Origin: Bicyclus anynana
Taxonomy: Eukaryota > Arthropoda > Insecta > Lepidoptera > Nymphalidae
Direction: 5' to 3'
DNA length: 64,000 nt
Assembly (NCBI RefSeq): GCF_947172395.1
Contig: NC_069085.1
Location: forward strand, 4,992,112 to 5,056,111
The notes beneath the pieces were generated by a model. The model was not told the DNA's origin. It saw only the letters and a list, made by a program, of their open reading frames with translations, and ran no database searches. Numbering within the stretch: position 1 is the stretch's first letter; every line of letters begins with the position of its first letter. Shown here one piece after another: positions 35,326 through 46,500 of the stretch. The position numbers were made by a program, and so were the translations under genes.

Positions 35326-37198
35326 AATTAAACAATATTGAAAAAAATTAACGACACAAATGAAAATTACACTAAAATCGTACTTTTATGATTCATAATC
35401 ATTTTGTTCTCGTAATCTTCAACAAAACATTGTAAAAATACTATAAAAAACAAAATTAGTGATGTGCATTGTGTTGGTGATGTGAATGAATGTGATAAGT
35501 GAGCTGTGATAAATTGTGTTAGTCACCCTCGTTCAAGGAACATATTTACTCAGGAGCCCTCGTCTCGTAAAAGAGTCTTTGGATTGGATATTTTACTGTT
35601 TAATTTGGGTTAAGTTTGCGAAATGCGAAATCCAGATTCCAAACAAACGAATGTTTTCGATGACGAAGTAGTATGTACTATTCAAAAATTAAAGCAAGAG
35701 CTCATAATATTTAAAATAGGCCAATTTACAAAGAAATTGTTAATATTATAATGATTAGTCTGAGACGGATATGACGACCTCCGTGGTGCAGTGGTATGTG
35801 CGGTGGATTTACATGACAGAGGTCCTGAGTTCGATCCCCGGCTAGGCCGATTGAGATTTTCTTTATTAGTCCAGGTCTGGCTGGTGGGAGGCTTTGGTCG
35901 TGGCTAGTTACCACCCTACCGACAAAGACGTATTGCCAAGCGATTTAGCGTTCCGGTACGATGTCGTGTAAGCTGAAAGGGGTGTGGATTTTCATTCTCC
36001 TCCTAATAAGTTTACCTGCTTCCATCTTAGATTGCATCATCACTTACCATCAGGTGAGATTGTAGTCAAGAGCTAACTTGTAAAGAATAAAAAAAATTAC
36101 GTCACTCGATCTCTTGTTGGCTCGTGCTGACGCTAGGTAGAGCGACTTGTTTCCGTAAATAGTCGGGAAGTTAGAGAGGGGTAGTGATCGGTTGGATGGA
36201 ACGACTTGCGATATAAGCCGCTCGTCGTACGGTCGGCTTCAGTATGCTCGTTCTAGCCGTGACGTCAAGTCAGTCAAGAGTGACTTGAGTGGAAAAGGGG
36301 AGTGTGTTGGATGAAGAGTCGGATACAGAAGGCAGTGATTCTTGAGACGGCGCGTATTGTGAGGAGTTTCCTCACTCTGGAGCCCTGACCACTGACCCTG
36401 ACCACTCAAATGTCCCGAAGCGCGAGGTTTAAATTTTTTTATTAGTTTTAATAGTGTTTAGTATATTTTGTATGTATATAACATTGTTAAAAAATAAATA
36501 AAATGAGAAATAAATAAATGAGAGTCTTTAACAGAGTATTATTTTAGCATCAACCAATCTATTATTATTTATCGATTTATTCAAACATTGCACATCACTA
36601 CTGTACTTTGACAAACACAGACAGATATCTATCTTTGTGCACTCTATGGTTCCCAAACACGATGTAGAAAACAAATACCTACAGCGTAGACAGAGAATGA
36701 AGGTAAAATACGCGCCATTTAAACTAAACTTCGAGTAATCAAGCATTAGCATATAGTTGCCCAGAATATAAAAACATAGCCTATATAGTGGAGTTGTAAT
36801 AGCTGCGCAGTCCGACGTGTTTCATGTATTAACGGTCTAGAAACTTAACGCATTTATACTATATTTCTCTGTCTACGACCTAAATATGTAGTCCTGCAGT
36901 ATATACTCTGAAACTCTGTGTCTGTAGGATTATGGTAGGATTTTGTTTTGTATTTTTATTTGTCGTAAATGTAATTTGTTACTTAATCTGTGGTGTCATC
37001 TTCCAGCCGAGGTGACGCTCTTCTTTATTAATTTCAGTTTTCATATTTAAATCGTAGTAAAATAGAGCTTTCCATTCCGTAGTACCGCCCAATTCTATAT
37101 TGTGATAGTTAATTAATTTCACGAGTGAACGTGATGACATTCATTACACTGCTGAATTACTTTGACTAAACCTTCCAATAAAAACTCATTTGTGCAAT
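35326..37198. other. Divergent intergenic region between ajuba and Polr2B
   Basis: About 1.9 kb holding both promoters, which I cannot place exactly. It contains a full SINE family A copy (35775-36098). A possible untranslated-exon acceptor for Polr2B (TTTATTAATTTCAG near 37037) is the only splice-like signal I would note. Confidence 0.45.
35775..36098 (+). mobile_element. SINE family A, full length
   Basis: Head GACCTCCGTGGTGCAGTGGT (box A), GTTCGATCCCCGGCTAGGCC (box B), complete body, ending TTGTAAAGAATAAAAAAAAT. It defines the family for the truncated copies elsewhere in this window. Confidence 0.88.
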
Positions 37199-40100
37199 AT
37201 GTACGAAACCGAAGACGACCAGTATGAGGAGGAAGAGGTCGAAGAAATATCATCAGAACTCTGGCAGGAAGCTTGCTGGATTGTTATCAACGCATACTTT
37301 GACGAGAAAGGTTTAGTAAGGCAACAACTTGACAGCTTCGATGAGTTCATACAGATGTCCGTGCAACGCATTGTGGAAGACTCTCCACCTATCGAGCTAC
37401 AAGCTGAAGCTCAGCATTCATCTGGTGAAATCGAATCGCCACCTAAATATAACTTGAAATTTGATCAAATCTACCTATCTAAACCAACTCATTGGGAAAA
37501 AGACGGTGCCCCATCTCCTATGATGCCTAACGAAGCGCGTCTACGCAATTTGACGTATTCAGCTCCGCTTTATGTCGACATAACAAAAACTATTGTGAAA
37601 GAGAATGAAGATCCCATTGAAACCCAACATCAAAAAACATTCATTGGAAAAATTCCCATAATGTTGAGATCCACCTATTGTCTGCTCAGCAATTTGACAG
37701 ATCGTGATTTAACGGAATTAAACGAATGTCCATTAGATCCTGGCGGTTATTTCATTATAAACGGATCTGAGAAGGTTTTGATCGCTCAAGAGAAGATGGC
37801 CACCAATACAGTGTATGTATTCAGTATGCAAGGTGGCAAATATGCTTACAAAACTGAAATCCGATCATGTCTTGAACACAGCTCAAGACCTACTTCCACT
37901 TTATGGGTCAACATGATGGCAAGGGGTGGACAAAGTATTAAGAAGTCTGCAATTGGTCAAAGAATTGTTGCGATTGTACCATACATAAAGCAAGAAATAC
38001 CTATAATGATTGTGTTTAGAGCTCTGGGGTTTGTGGCTGATAGAGATATTTTAGAACACATCATTTATGATTTTGATGATCCAGAAATGATGGAAATGGT
38101 TAAGCCTTCATTAGACGAGGCATTTGTAATACAAGAACAGGGTGTTGCACTCAGCTTTATAGGTGCTAGAGGAGCACGTCCAGGTGTCACTAAAGAAAGG
38201 CGTATTAAATATGCTAGAGAAATTTTACAAAAAGAAATGTTGCCACATGTTGGAGTTTCTGACTTCTGTGAAACTAAAAAAGCTTATTTTTTGGGTTACA
38301 TGGTACACAGACTTCTTCTAGCTGCATTGGGTCGTCGTGAACTTGATGACAGAGATCACTATGGTAATAAAAGACTCGATTTAGCCGGTCCCCTACTTGC
38401 ATTCCTGTTTAGAGGACTTTTTAAGAACTTGTTGAAGGAGGTGAGGATGTATGCACAGAAATTCATTGACAAAGGCAAGGACTTTAACCTCGAGTTGGCC
38501 ATAAAAACAAAGATAATAACTGATGGACTAAGATATTCCTTGGCCACAGGTAATTGGGGTGATCAAAAGAAGGCTCACCAAGCTAGAGCTGGAGTATCTC
38601 AGGTGTTAAATAGATTGACTTTTGCTTCCACATTATCTCACTTGAGACGTGTCAACTCACCAATAGGTCGTGATGGCAAGTTAGCCAAACCAAGACAGCT
38701 GCATAACACTTTGTGGGGTATGATTTGTCCTGCTGAAACTCCTGAAGGTGCAGCTGTAGGCTTGGTGAAAAACTTAGCCCTCATGGCTTATATTTCTGTT
38801 GGAAGTCAGCCATCTCCAATTTTGGAGTTCTTGGAGGAGTGGTCAATGGAAAACTTGGAAGAAATTGCACCATCAGCTATTGCAGATGCAACAAAAATAT
38901 TTGTAAATGGTTGTTGGGTAGGTATTCATAGAGATCCTGAACAACTTATGGCTACATTGCGTAAATTGAGACGGCAAATGGACATTATAGTTTCAGAAGT
39001 TAGTATGATAAGAGACATCAGAGACAGAGAAATAAGAATTTATACTGATGCAGGCAGAATCTGCAGGCCCCTTCTCATTGTTGAAAATGGGGCTTTGTTG
39101 TTGAAGAAAAAACACATTGATCAACTGAAGGAAAGAGATTATAATAATTATGGATGGCAGAATTTAGTAGCCAGTGGTGTTGTTGAATACATTGACACTT
39201 TAGAAGAGGAGACCGTTATGATTGCCATGAGTCCTGATGATTTGGCACAAGTAAAGGAATATGCCTACTGTACCACTTACACTCACTGTGAAATTCATCC
39301 TGCTATGATTTTGGGTGTTTGTGCATCCATTATACCATTCCCAGATCACAACCAAAGCCCCAGAAATACTTACCAAAGTGCTATGGGTAAACAAGCCATG
39401 GGTGTCTATATTACAAACTTCCATGTTAGAATGGACACACTTGCCCATGTGCTCTATTATCCGCATAAACCTTTGGTTACCACCAGATCCATGGAGTACT
39501 TGAGATTCAGAGAATTGCCTGCAGGAATTAATTCCATTGTTGCTATTTTATGTTACACTGGCTATAACCAAGAAGACAGTGTCATTTTAAATGCATCAGC
39601 TGTAGAAAGAGGTTTCTTTAGATCAGTGTTTTACCGTTCATATAAAGATTCAGAATCTAAAAGAATTGGTGATCAAGAAGAACAATTCGAGAAGCCAACA
39701 AGACAAACCTGTCAAGGGATGAGAAATGCTCTTTATGATAAATTGGATGATGATGGCATTATTGCTCCTGGTATAAGAGTTTCAGGGGATGATGTGGTTA
39801 TTGGTAAAACAATGACATTGCCTGAAAATGATGATGAACTGGAAGGCACAACAAAACGCTACAGTAAACGAGACGCTTCAACATTCTTACGTAACAGTGA
39901 AACTGGAATTGTCGATCAAGTGATGTTAACATTAAATAGCGAAGGTTACAAATTTTGCAAGATTCGCGTGAGATCAGTGCGTATTCCACAAATTGGCGAC
40001 AAGTTTGCCTCCCGCCACGGACAAAAGGGTACTTGTGGAATTCAATACAGGCAAGAAGATATGCCATTCACATGTGAAGGCCTCACTCCTGATATTATTA

Positions 40101-40729
40101 TCAATCCACATGCCATTCCATCTCGAATGACGATTGGTCACTTGATCGAGTGTATCCAAGGAAAGGTTTCTTCTAATAAAGGAGAAATTGGTGACGCTAC
40201 ACCATTTAACGATGCTGTAAATGTGCAAAAAATTTCATCTTTACTTCAAGAGTACGGGTATCATTTGCGTGGAAATGAAGTGATGTACAATGGTCACACT
40301 GGAAGAAAAATAAATGCTCAAGTGTTTTTGGGCCCGACCTATTATCAACGTTTAAAGCATATGGTGGATGACAAAATTCACTCTAGAGCAAGAGGGCCAG
40401 TCCAAATTCTGGTGAGACAGCCCATGGAAGGGAGAGCTCGTGACGGAGGATTGCGGTTTGGCGAAATGGAGCGCGACTGTCAAATAGCCCATGGAGCTGC
40501 TCAGTTTTTGAGAGAACGTCTGTTTGAGGTGTCTGATCCTTACCGTATACATGTTTGTAATTTCTGTGGCTTGATAGCAATAGCCAATTTGCGAAACAAT
40601 ACATTTGAGTGCAAGGGCTGCAAGAACAAGACGCAAATTTCGCAAGTGCGCCTCCCATATGCTGCGAAGTTACTGTTCCAAGAATTAATGTCCATGAATA
40701 TTGCTCCTAGACTTATGGTGGTAAACTAA
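37199..40729 (+). CDS. Polr2B: RNA polymerase II subunit RPB2, single coding exon
   Basis: 1176 residues starting MYETEDDQYEEEE. This is the second-largest Pol II subunit, forming the active-site cleft and wall opposite RPB1. The hallmark stretches are present: KPTHWEKDGAPSPMMPNEAR, GLVKNLALMAYISVGSQPS, YTGYNQEDSVILNASAVERG, the nearly universal GDKFASRHGQKG (Gly933-Gly944, with the two active-site lysines at 935 and 943), and the C-terminal zinc site Cys1120, Cys1123, Cys1138 and Cys1141. The length equals that I know for the fly protein. The ATG at 37199 fits family N termini; an upstream in-frame TTG does not count. The whole frame is one exon with no disabling change, so it is a working gene, not a decayed retrocopy. 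Confidence 0.97.
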   Translation: MYETEDDQYEEEEVEEISSELWQEACWIVINAYFDEKGLVRQQLDSFDEFIQMSVQRIVEDSPPIELQAEAQHSSGEIESPPKYNLKFDQIYLSKPTHWEKDGAPSPMMPNEARLRNLTYSAPLYVDITKTIVKENEDPIETQHQKTFIGKIPIMLRSTYCLLSNLTDRDLTELNECPLDPGGYFIINGSEKVLIAQEKMATNTVYVFSMQGGKYAYKTEIRSCLEHSSRPTSTLWVNMMARGGQSIKKSAIGQRIVAIVPYIKQEIPIMIVFRALGFVADRDILEHIIYDFDDPEMMEMVKPSLDEAFVIQEQGVALSFIGARGARPGVTKERRIKYAREILQKEMLPHVGVSDFCETKKAYFLGYMVHRLLLAALGRRELDDRDHYGNKRLDLAGPLLAFLFRGLFKNLLKEVRMYAQKFIDKGKDFNLELAIKTKIITDGLRYSLATGNWGDQKKAHQARAGVSQVLNRLTFASTLSHLRRVNSPIGRDGKLAKPRQLHNTLWGMICPAETPEGAAVGLVKNLALMAYISVGSQPSPILEFLEEWSMENLEEIAPSAIADATKIFVNGCWVGIHRDPEQLMATLRKLRRQMDIIVSEVSMIRDIRDREIRIYTDAGRICRPLLIVENGALLLKKKHIDQLKERDYNNYGWQNLVASGVVEYIDTLEEETVMIAMSPDDLAQVKEYAYCTTYTHCEIHPAMILGVCASIIPFPDHNQSPRNTYQSAMGKQAMGVYITNFHVRMDTLAHVLYYPHKPLVTTRSMEYLRFRELPAGINSIVAILCYTGYNQEDSVILNASAVERGFFRSVFYRSYKDSESKRIGDQEEQFEKPTRQTCQGMRNALYDKLDDDGIIAPGIRVSGDDVVIGKTMTLPENDDELEGTTKRYSKRDASTFLRNSETGIVDQVMLTLNSEGYKFCKIRVRSVRIPQIGDKFASRHGQKGTCGIQYRQEDMPFTCEGLTPDIIINPHAIPSRMTIGHLIECIQGKVSSNKGEIGDATPFNDAVNVQKISSLLQEYGYHLRGNEVMYNGHTGRKINAQVFLGPTYYQRLKHMVDDKIHSRARGPVQILVRQPMEGRARDGGLRFGEMERDCQIAHGAAQFLRERLFEVSDPYRIHVCNFCGLIAIANLRNNTFECKGCKNKTQISQVRLPYAAKLLFQELMSMNIAPRLMVVN

Positions 40730-40774
40730 TTGTCTATTGATGATTTTTTTTGAATTAGCGTAAGGATATAATTA

Positions 40775-40780
40775 AAATAA
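40775..40780 (+). terminator. Polyadenylation signal of Polr2B
   Basis: AATAAA lies 46 bases after the stop codon, the expected distance for a short 3'UTR. Confidence 0.6.
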
Positions 40781-43427
40781 ATACTTGCGAACATTTAATT
40801 AAGGCTTTTATTTTATCACAAACGACAACATTAAATGCAGCTTAGTATGTAACAATCATTACAAAATGTACAAATAATTGTTGCACTTAATAATTCAATA
40901 AATTATAAAATATCAAAAATGCAAATTTACAAATTGAGGTATATATAAGTTATTTGATAATAATTATATTCTGTTTGCATTGCATAATTTAACATTTATA
41001 AAATGTAGAGAAACAACGACAAGAAATACATTAAATAAACTACGCTTGTGCATATAATGCGTTAAGATGGTATGCACGAAGAGCATTGACTTGATACATC
41101 AGGTATCCAAAAATCTGACCCATCTAATGACTACAAACTTAAAAAAACTACCTAATAGATTTATTGTTTGTTGATTTGATAAATCTATAGATCTCTTCAT
41201 ATTTTACTATATTACACATTTCCCATTGCCACATTATCGGTAATTTACGTTACCTACTGGCTATTTGATGAATTATATCCCAGGATATAAATTGCAATTG
41301 TGGAACACTGCAGACTTAGTAACATATATATGTATATAGATAAAAATAAAGTATGGTCTCAAAATGTTAGGTACTAGATTAATTAAGTGAAATGTACTAA
41401 GCTATATCCTAGATAAACCCCCTGATCTAACGACTGTCGCCAGTTTTACTTCTCGTAAATACAATTTTATTGACAGTAACTTGGAATAAATTATTATAAA
41501 TCGGCATGTCTTGTAAACTGGACGACCCTGAACTTTTGACTATATTTCCAAAACTTACTACTTACAGGTCTGACTATTGTCAGCCTTCAATCTCGTAAAT
41601 ACAATTTTAATAACAGTGCTTCAAAAGAATCTTATCTCGGCAAGTCTTATAAACTGGACGAATCTGAAAAAACTATTGACTATAATTCTGAAACTTTCTC
41701 TACTTACAGTTCTGACTACTGTCAGCTTTTAATCTGCTAACTATTGCAATGCTAACCCCTTACTCATATTTCTAGTAAATATTTATTAAATTGAATATAT
41801 ATTTGTGTAGACATGTAATGTAATTGTAAGTGATACAATTCATCTACACTTTATATACATTATATATCAATAATTTAAATATATAAATAACTTAAAATTA
41901 CTAGGAAGACTAAACAAATAGAAAAAGTACGAATAAACTACTGTTTATAATTTAGAGAGCGTAAACACTACACAGCACGCTAGCATTTATTAAGTACCAA
42001 CAATCTGAAGTCTTATAATAATTATAATAGGAGTATAAACTTTGTTAAAATGTAAAAAAAAAAATACAAAACAATGTTTGGGCATCCACTATTTAGGTGA
42101 CAAAAAAGGCCTAGGTACAAGTAGTAGAACACTACGTTATATTACCTATATGTGAAAAAAAAAACAATTAGTGCCTTGTGTTTGTGGTAGATAAGTCTAA
42201 TCTATTTGATAATATGAGTCTTAGATCTCGCTGAATGATCATTTCACCGACTATATTCGTAAACGTAAATATATTCTTAATAAAAAATATTCCTCCGTGT
42301 ACAAATTTATAAAAAAAAAAATGGTTTTGCCCAAAAAAAACTCAATGAACGTAGTAATTTTGGTGGGATCTTGTATTTTAAGTAAGTCTCCTATAACCTG
42401 CCGCGTCGATTTTAGTAAAACTTTAAAATACATAAAAACTATTTGCATGCATTGCATTATAACTGTAATCTCTCAAGCGCCGCTGTTATTCTTAAGTTAC
42501 GTATCATTCGTTTACTGTACAACTTACGTAACTATAATAACATCTTCTAAACTGTTAAGTTTAAACCAAATGAAATATTACATGTAAATTGGACAGTATT
42601 TTTCCATTATTCCAACTACAACTCTGTTAAATCAGGTAAAGTAAAAACGAGAATATATTTTTGCTCAACATAATTTTACACTAAAGTTAACATTAAGATA
42701 TTTTGATATTAAACTGGTATATATTTAGGAATATCCAATAATTGATAACCATTTCACCAGGTCACAAACACTAACTGCTCAATAAATTTTGCAATATTCG
42801 GTACACGTAATTTTTTGTATGGTAATTTAAGTGTTTGCTAACCCATAATACCTAGGTATGTAAATGTTTTCTGATTCAAATAAATAAATAAAAATTTAAA
42901 AAAGTGTGTGTCAGCTCCGACGCACGAATGGAGATTACTCTTTCATTATGGATTATCATGGATCGACTGTCTAAATAGGTGTATGTTGCCCCGCAGCATA
43001 CACCTATTTTTCACCTTTAGCTTTACATGAAGAAACTGGCTGTAAGTTGTAACACACCTAATGCTATCGAAAAGTACTGAACAGATTTTGATGAAATTGA
43101 CACTGTTCAAAAGTTGGACTATATTAATGCAGTCCATCCAAAAAAAAGGTAGAATTTGACTATAGTTTAACTAAAAAAATTAATAATAGTCTGAGATATG
43201 AGGACAAACATACATACATACACCAGTTGGGAATTGTCATTCTCAACTATTGGTGCAGTCTAGGCATATGAAATTCGAAAATATTATCAATACAAAGACA
43301 AATATTCAAAAGAAATATTTCTCCATTCTATAATGTATTTGAAGGTAGACAGCATATTTTTACAGGCCACTGTCTCAATGGGAATGGCATAGGCAATAGA
43401 GTCTCATAACAGTGGCAACAGAAGTTG
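40781..43427. other. Convergent intergenic region, gene-free
   Basis: Very AT-rich sequence between the 3' ends of Polr2B and Piezo. It holds a tandem duplication (41426-41735) and a 13-bp-arm hairpin (42973-43009). Short open frames here have no domain or splice support. Confidence 0.5.
41426..41735. repeat. Tandem duplication, about 142-bp units
   Basis: Two units (about 41426-41567 and 41568-41708) plus the start of a third share CTCGTAAATACAATTTTA, TATAAACTGGACGA and TTGACTAT...TACTTACAG and CTGACTA[T/C]TGTCAGC. Confidence 0.85.
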
Positions 43428-43555
43428 ACGTTACTTTACTTTAAGTTACGTTACATTACCAAGTTGCGTTACGTTACCAAGTTACTTTACGTTACTACGT
43501 TACGTTACGTTACCAAGTTACGGTACATTACCAAGGTGCGTTACGTTACTACGTT
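43428..43555. repeat. GTTACGTTAC minisatellite in the presumed Piezo 3'UTR
   Basis: Units of 10-18 bases built on GTTACGTTACC with AAGTTAC and AAGTTGC variants. The array ends 38 bases downstream of the Piezo stop codon. Confidence 0.8.
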
Positions 43556-43592
43556 ATGATCACTTTAGCTCCAAGTAACACTACTGTGCGGT

Positions 43593-46500
43593 TCACTGCG
43601 GCGCCGGCAGCGCCCTCTGCTCCTGGTTGTCCTCTTCCTTCGGCCGACTCCACTTGATCATAGTCTCCGGCGACCGGTACAGGAACACCAGTTTCGCGAA
43701 CAAATCTTCTTCCAGAGACATCTCCAAAGCTTCGCGTACCTAGAATTTATTTATTATTAGTTTTTACAAACCTCTATTCTTTTTGGCAGTCGTTAAAGAC
43801 AACAATGGCGGTGTAGTCAAAAATATTGCGATTGTTTTTGATTACGCTGCTATTTATTAGTCATGTGTTTTTCTTTCGTCTCGAGATGTATCTTTGTGTA
43901 CAGCCAATCCGAACTGCACTAGAGAGGTTATCAAGAGTTCTGGACATTGATATAACAATAAAATCGACCAACTAGTGGCTGAAGTTGAAATAAATGACAA
44001 CCACATTTTTCATATTCTGAAAAGCCCATTGCTAACGAAAATAACAATGTCAACCGGGAAATGTCATCTTCCTACTCTGTGATATCCATAAAGCATTGAC
44101 AATAGGCTCCGGATAACATTTTTTTTTTTATTCTTTTACAAGTTAGCCCTTGACTACAATCTCACCTGATGGTAAGTGATGATGCAGTCTAAGATGGAAG
44201 CGGGCTAACTTGTTAGGAGGAGGATGAAAATCCACACCCCTTTCGGTTTCTACACGGCATCGTACCGGAACGCTAAGTCGCTTGGCGGTACGTCTTTGCC
44301 GGTAGGGTGGTAACTGGCCACGGCCGAAGCCTCCCACCAGCCAAAAATTTTACCACACATAATCTCAATTTTGATCAGTTATCATTAAATAAACAGTAAA
44401 TATAGGCCTTATTATTATTAGAAGGCTCAAAATCGCTCAGCGGATGATGGGGCGAGTTATGCTTTTTCTGCGTGATCGAATCAGAAATGGAATTTCAATT
44501 TTGTGGGGGAACCAAAGTCACCGACATAGCTCAACGAATCGCGAAGTTGAAGTTGAAGGCAATGGGTAGGGCACATAATTCAAAGAACCGACGGACGTTG
44601 GGGTCCCAAGGTGCTGGAATGGCGACCCCGCACCGGAAAGCGCAGTGTTGTCAATGCCCCACAAGATGGAATGAAGAAATCAAGCTGATTGCAGGGAGTC
44701 GCTGGATGCTGGCGTCCCGAGACCGTTATGTTTGGAAGTCTATACAAGAGGCATATGTCTAGCGGTGGACGTCCATCGGCTGATGATGATGATGGTAATG
44801 ATAATGATGAGTACACATCTTGGAGCAGCTTAGTGAGTCTAAGCTCCATATACCCTCGTCCTTAAGCAGAAAGATCTGACCTTTGATTCTGACCTGAATT
44901 ATGCTCACAATGATGAAGATGTTGCAGAGGCGTAGCGTGTTCTGGATCTGGATAAAATTAGTATGTGGCCCAAACGAATGGTAATGATGTAACTCTCGCT
45001 TTAATCTATGTGGGATGTTTCCAAGTTTTGAACTCACGCTTAACCAGGGAAAAAAAGGGGCGTATCATTGATACGGCTGATAAAGTGGTAGCTACGCCCC
45101 TGAGATGTTGGTACTTACCAAGTAAATATCAAGGCACAGCTGCAGCACGCGGTCTGCGTTGGGCAGGTCGTCGAACATAATCTTCGTGTAGATGCCGGAG
45201 AAGAAGCCGCGCAGAACACGCGACGCGAGGAACACGAACGTGGTGTACAGACCAATTATACTACAAACAAACAAACATATTTTGCATGCATTTCGAATAA
45301 AACAAAAAAAAGTATTTTACATTCCACAAAACAGACTACGACGAATTTAGGAAACAGCAGTTTCACGTTCAGCCTGTTTCAAATATCGGAAATTAAATAT
45401 TACCTTATTTACTTACTAAAAAATATTTAAATATTCTATCCACAAAGATAACATCAAAGCGAATCACACCACTGACGATCAGGGAATATTATTATCAAAT
45501 ACATTCCTGTCAAATACATACCAAGCATCAGACTACCAACACCTCCCGGATTAGCCGAGTGGAGATGACAAGCAACCACTTTGTCCAGGTAAACTTTGCT
45601 TCCCTGGTAATTTGTTCTATATACCCGAATGGGGTGGTCTTGTTTTAATAATAAGAACTCAACATTCCAAAGTGATTTACAATATTCTAGAAATACTCTT
45701 ACGAGGTGATTTTTAAAAAAATATATTCTTTCTTACCCGCCTCCCGATATGAAGTTGAGCGTCTCTGGGAAGAGTTTATCGTTGAACGTGTACATGACCA
45801 GCATGCTGCAGTCGTTCAAAGGAATGCTGGCCAGAGGATCCTGCATAATAGGTGGACAAAATATTTCACTATACTAATATTTATAAAGAGATACAGTTTG
45901 TGAGGTTTTATTGAATAATCTCTGAATCTACTGAACCGATTTCGAAAATTATTTTACCAATATAAAGCCATGTTATTTGTGAATGTCATATGCTTTGTTT
46001 TCTTTCCATATTTCTAATATGCTAGTTAAATTATATCTAAACAGCCAGTTTCCGTTTTTCATTTTCGTGCTCGGTAATTTGTCAGGTGGTCCGGTGAAGT
46101 TCTTAACACATATTCAACACTTAGTGGGGCCTCGCACATAAAAAGTGAAAAGCACGGAACCCTTCGGAACGGAAAGGATCAATTTGTCGTCCGTTTTCTG
46201 TCTGTCTATTTGTCTCTCTTGTATGTCACGAGCGATATGTATGCGTGTGTAAAATTGGATTACCTACGTGTAAACCAGCTGAATTAATGAAAATTTTTGA
46301 AATAGCGAAACCTAGCAGCTCTAGAAACGAAGGAATCTATCCTTATTCCATTCATCAGATCAAAGGCAAGTGACGCATTCCCAAAACTCACTTTTGTCAC
46401 GCACGCTTCTCGCACGCGCCAGTACATGGTGCCGCCGTCACGTTCCAGGCGCATTTGCACGTCTCGATAGTAGCGGGCGTCGTCGGGCTCTGCGAATTAA

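Noticed and set aside
35775..35860. tRNA gene suggested by box A and box B
   Set aside because: The boxes belong to the head of a SINE found many times in the window, and no cloverleaf can be closed convincingly.
37190..37198. Upstream start for Polr2B adding three residues
   Set aside because: It depends on a TTG codon; the ATG at 37199 gives the family N terminus and length.
37186..40658. Several open frames antisense to Polr2B
   Set aside because: They are shadows of a strongly conserved coding sequence.
42973..43009. 13-bp-arm hairpin resembling a terminator or histone stem-loop
   Set aside because: No histone gene nearby, the loop is 11 nt, and the context is intergenic AT-rich DNA; kept only as a mention.
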